Origin: JTS-RE9 sp964649195 | GTDB taxonomy: Bacteria; Planctomycetota; Phycisphaerae; Phycisphaerales; Phycisphaeraceae | Assembly: GCA_964649195.1 (NCBI GenBank) | Contig: CAZYPK010000145.1 | Coordinates: 1 to 13,529 of the forward strand | Direction of reading: 5' to 3' | Length of the DNA stretch: 13,529 nucleotides | Shown: positions 13,432-13,529 of the stretch, one piece after another | How positions within the stretch are numbered: position 1 is the stretch's first letter | How the letters are laid out: every line of letters starts with the position of its first letter | Program-made: the position numbers and the translations under genes | The notes under the pieces: model-generated | Databases searched by the model: none | The model's input: the letters and a program-made list of their open reading frames with translations, nothing else | Told to the model about the DNA's origin: nothing

Positions 13432-13529
13432 AAGGGGCGTCCGATTCGCAGCCCGTTGACGAATCAAAACTCGTCGGGTGGCTGGGGCTGAAGCGACTGT
13501 CTTGGTTGTCAAGTCCCGACGGCGCGTTT

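Noticed and set aside
13267..13512. Open frame on the minus strand at the right end
   Set aside because: It runs antisense through the PEP-CTERM tail, the terminator and the REP copy; no protein-like content.

Overview
The window looks like chromosome from a GC-rich planctomycete, most plausibly of the Phycisphaerae type. This rests on the combination of a secreted formylglycine sulfatase, a Tat-exported Gfo/Idh/MocA oxidoreductase, a LamG protein ending in a PEP-CTERM sorting tail, a MoxR/DUF58 pair, and several families of intergenic palindromic repeats. No marker gene (rRNA, ribosomal protein) is present, so the assignment is inference.

Layout. Bases 1-127 carry a repeat remnant and a probable promoter. 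A small lipoprotein (128-616) is followed by a long purine/pyrimidine inverted repeat with heptamer tandem repeats (616-790). Next come a membrane-anchored TPR protein (801-1580) and an RluA/RluD-type pseudouridine synthase with an unusual insert of about 85 residues (1622-3115). A two-gene restriction-modification module follows (3200-5199): a YhdJ-like adenine methyltransferase overlapping by 4 nt a PD-(D/E)XK-like endonuclease candidate. Its base composition is lower in GC than its neighbours, which suggests acquisition. A sulfatase (6957-5320, minus) and a Gfo/Idh/MocA oxidoreductase (7421-8785, plus) are transcribed divergently around a nested palindromic element of about 280 bp (7059-7335). 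The oxidoreductase and the DUF58 gene converge on a 13-bp perfect hairpin (8799-8827). On the minus strand MoxR (11079-10057) and DUF58 (9779-8832) form a split pair, with a 77-codon gene on the opposite strand (9817-10050) between them. Bases 11092-11911 hold no gene but contain REP-like hairpins, a nested inverted-repeat element, a promoter and a structured leader. The last gene is a LamG/PEP-CTERM protein broken by a frameshift near 12383 (11912-13328), followed by a GAAA-loop terminator and another repeat copy.

How the genes work together. The RM pair is a self-contained defence unit. MoxR and DUF58 normally act together as an AAA+ ATPase and a VWA-like partner. The sulfatase and oxidoreductase fit export-linked breakdown of sulfated polysaccharide or sugar, a common planctomycete theme, but no transporter or regulator here ties them together. 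Several starts share the same layout, AGGAG followed by 7 nt (7421, 11912 and, on the minus strand, the TTG at 11079). Two genes (3200 and 9817) instead have a -10-like box so close to the ATG that their mRNAs may be leaderless.

The most interesting material is the repeat content. At least four unrelated palindromic families lie in 13.5 kb, one copy sits in frame inside the DUF58 gene, and no transposase is in view.
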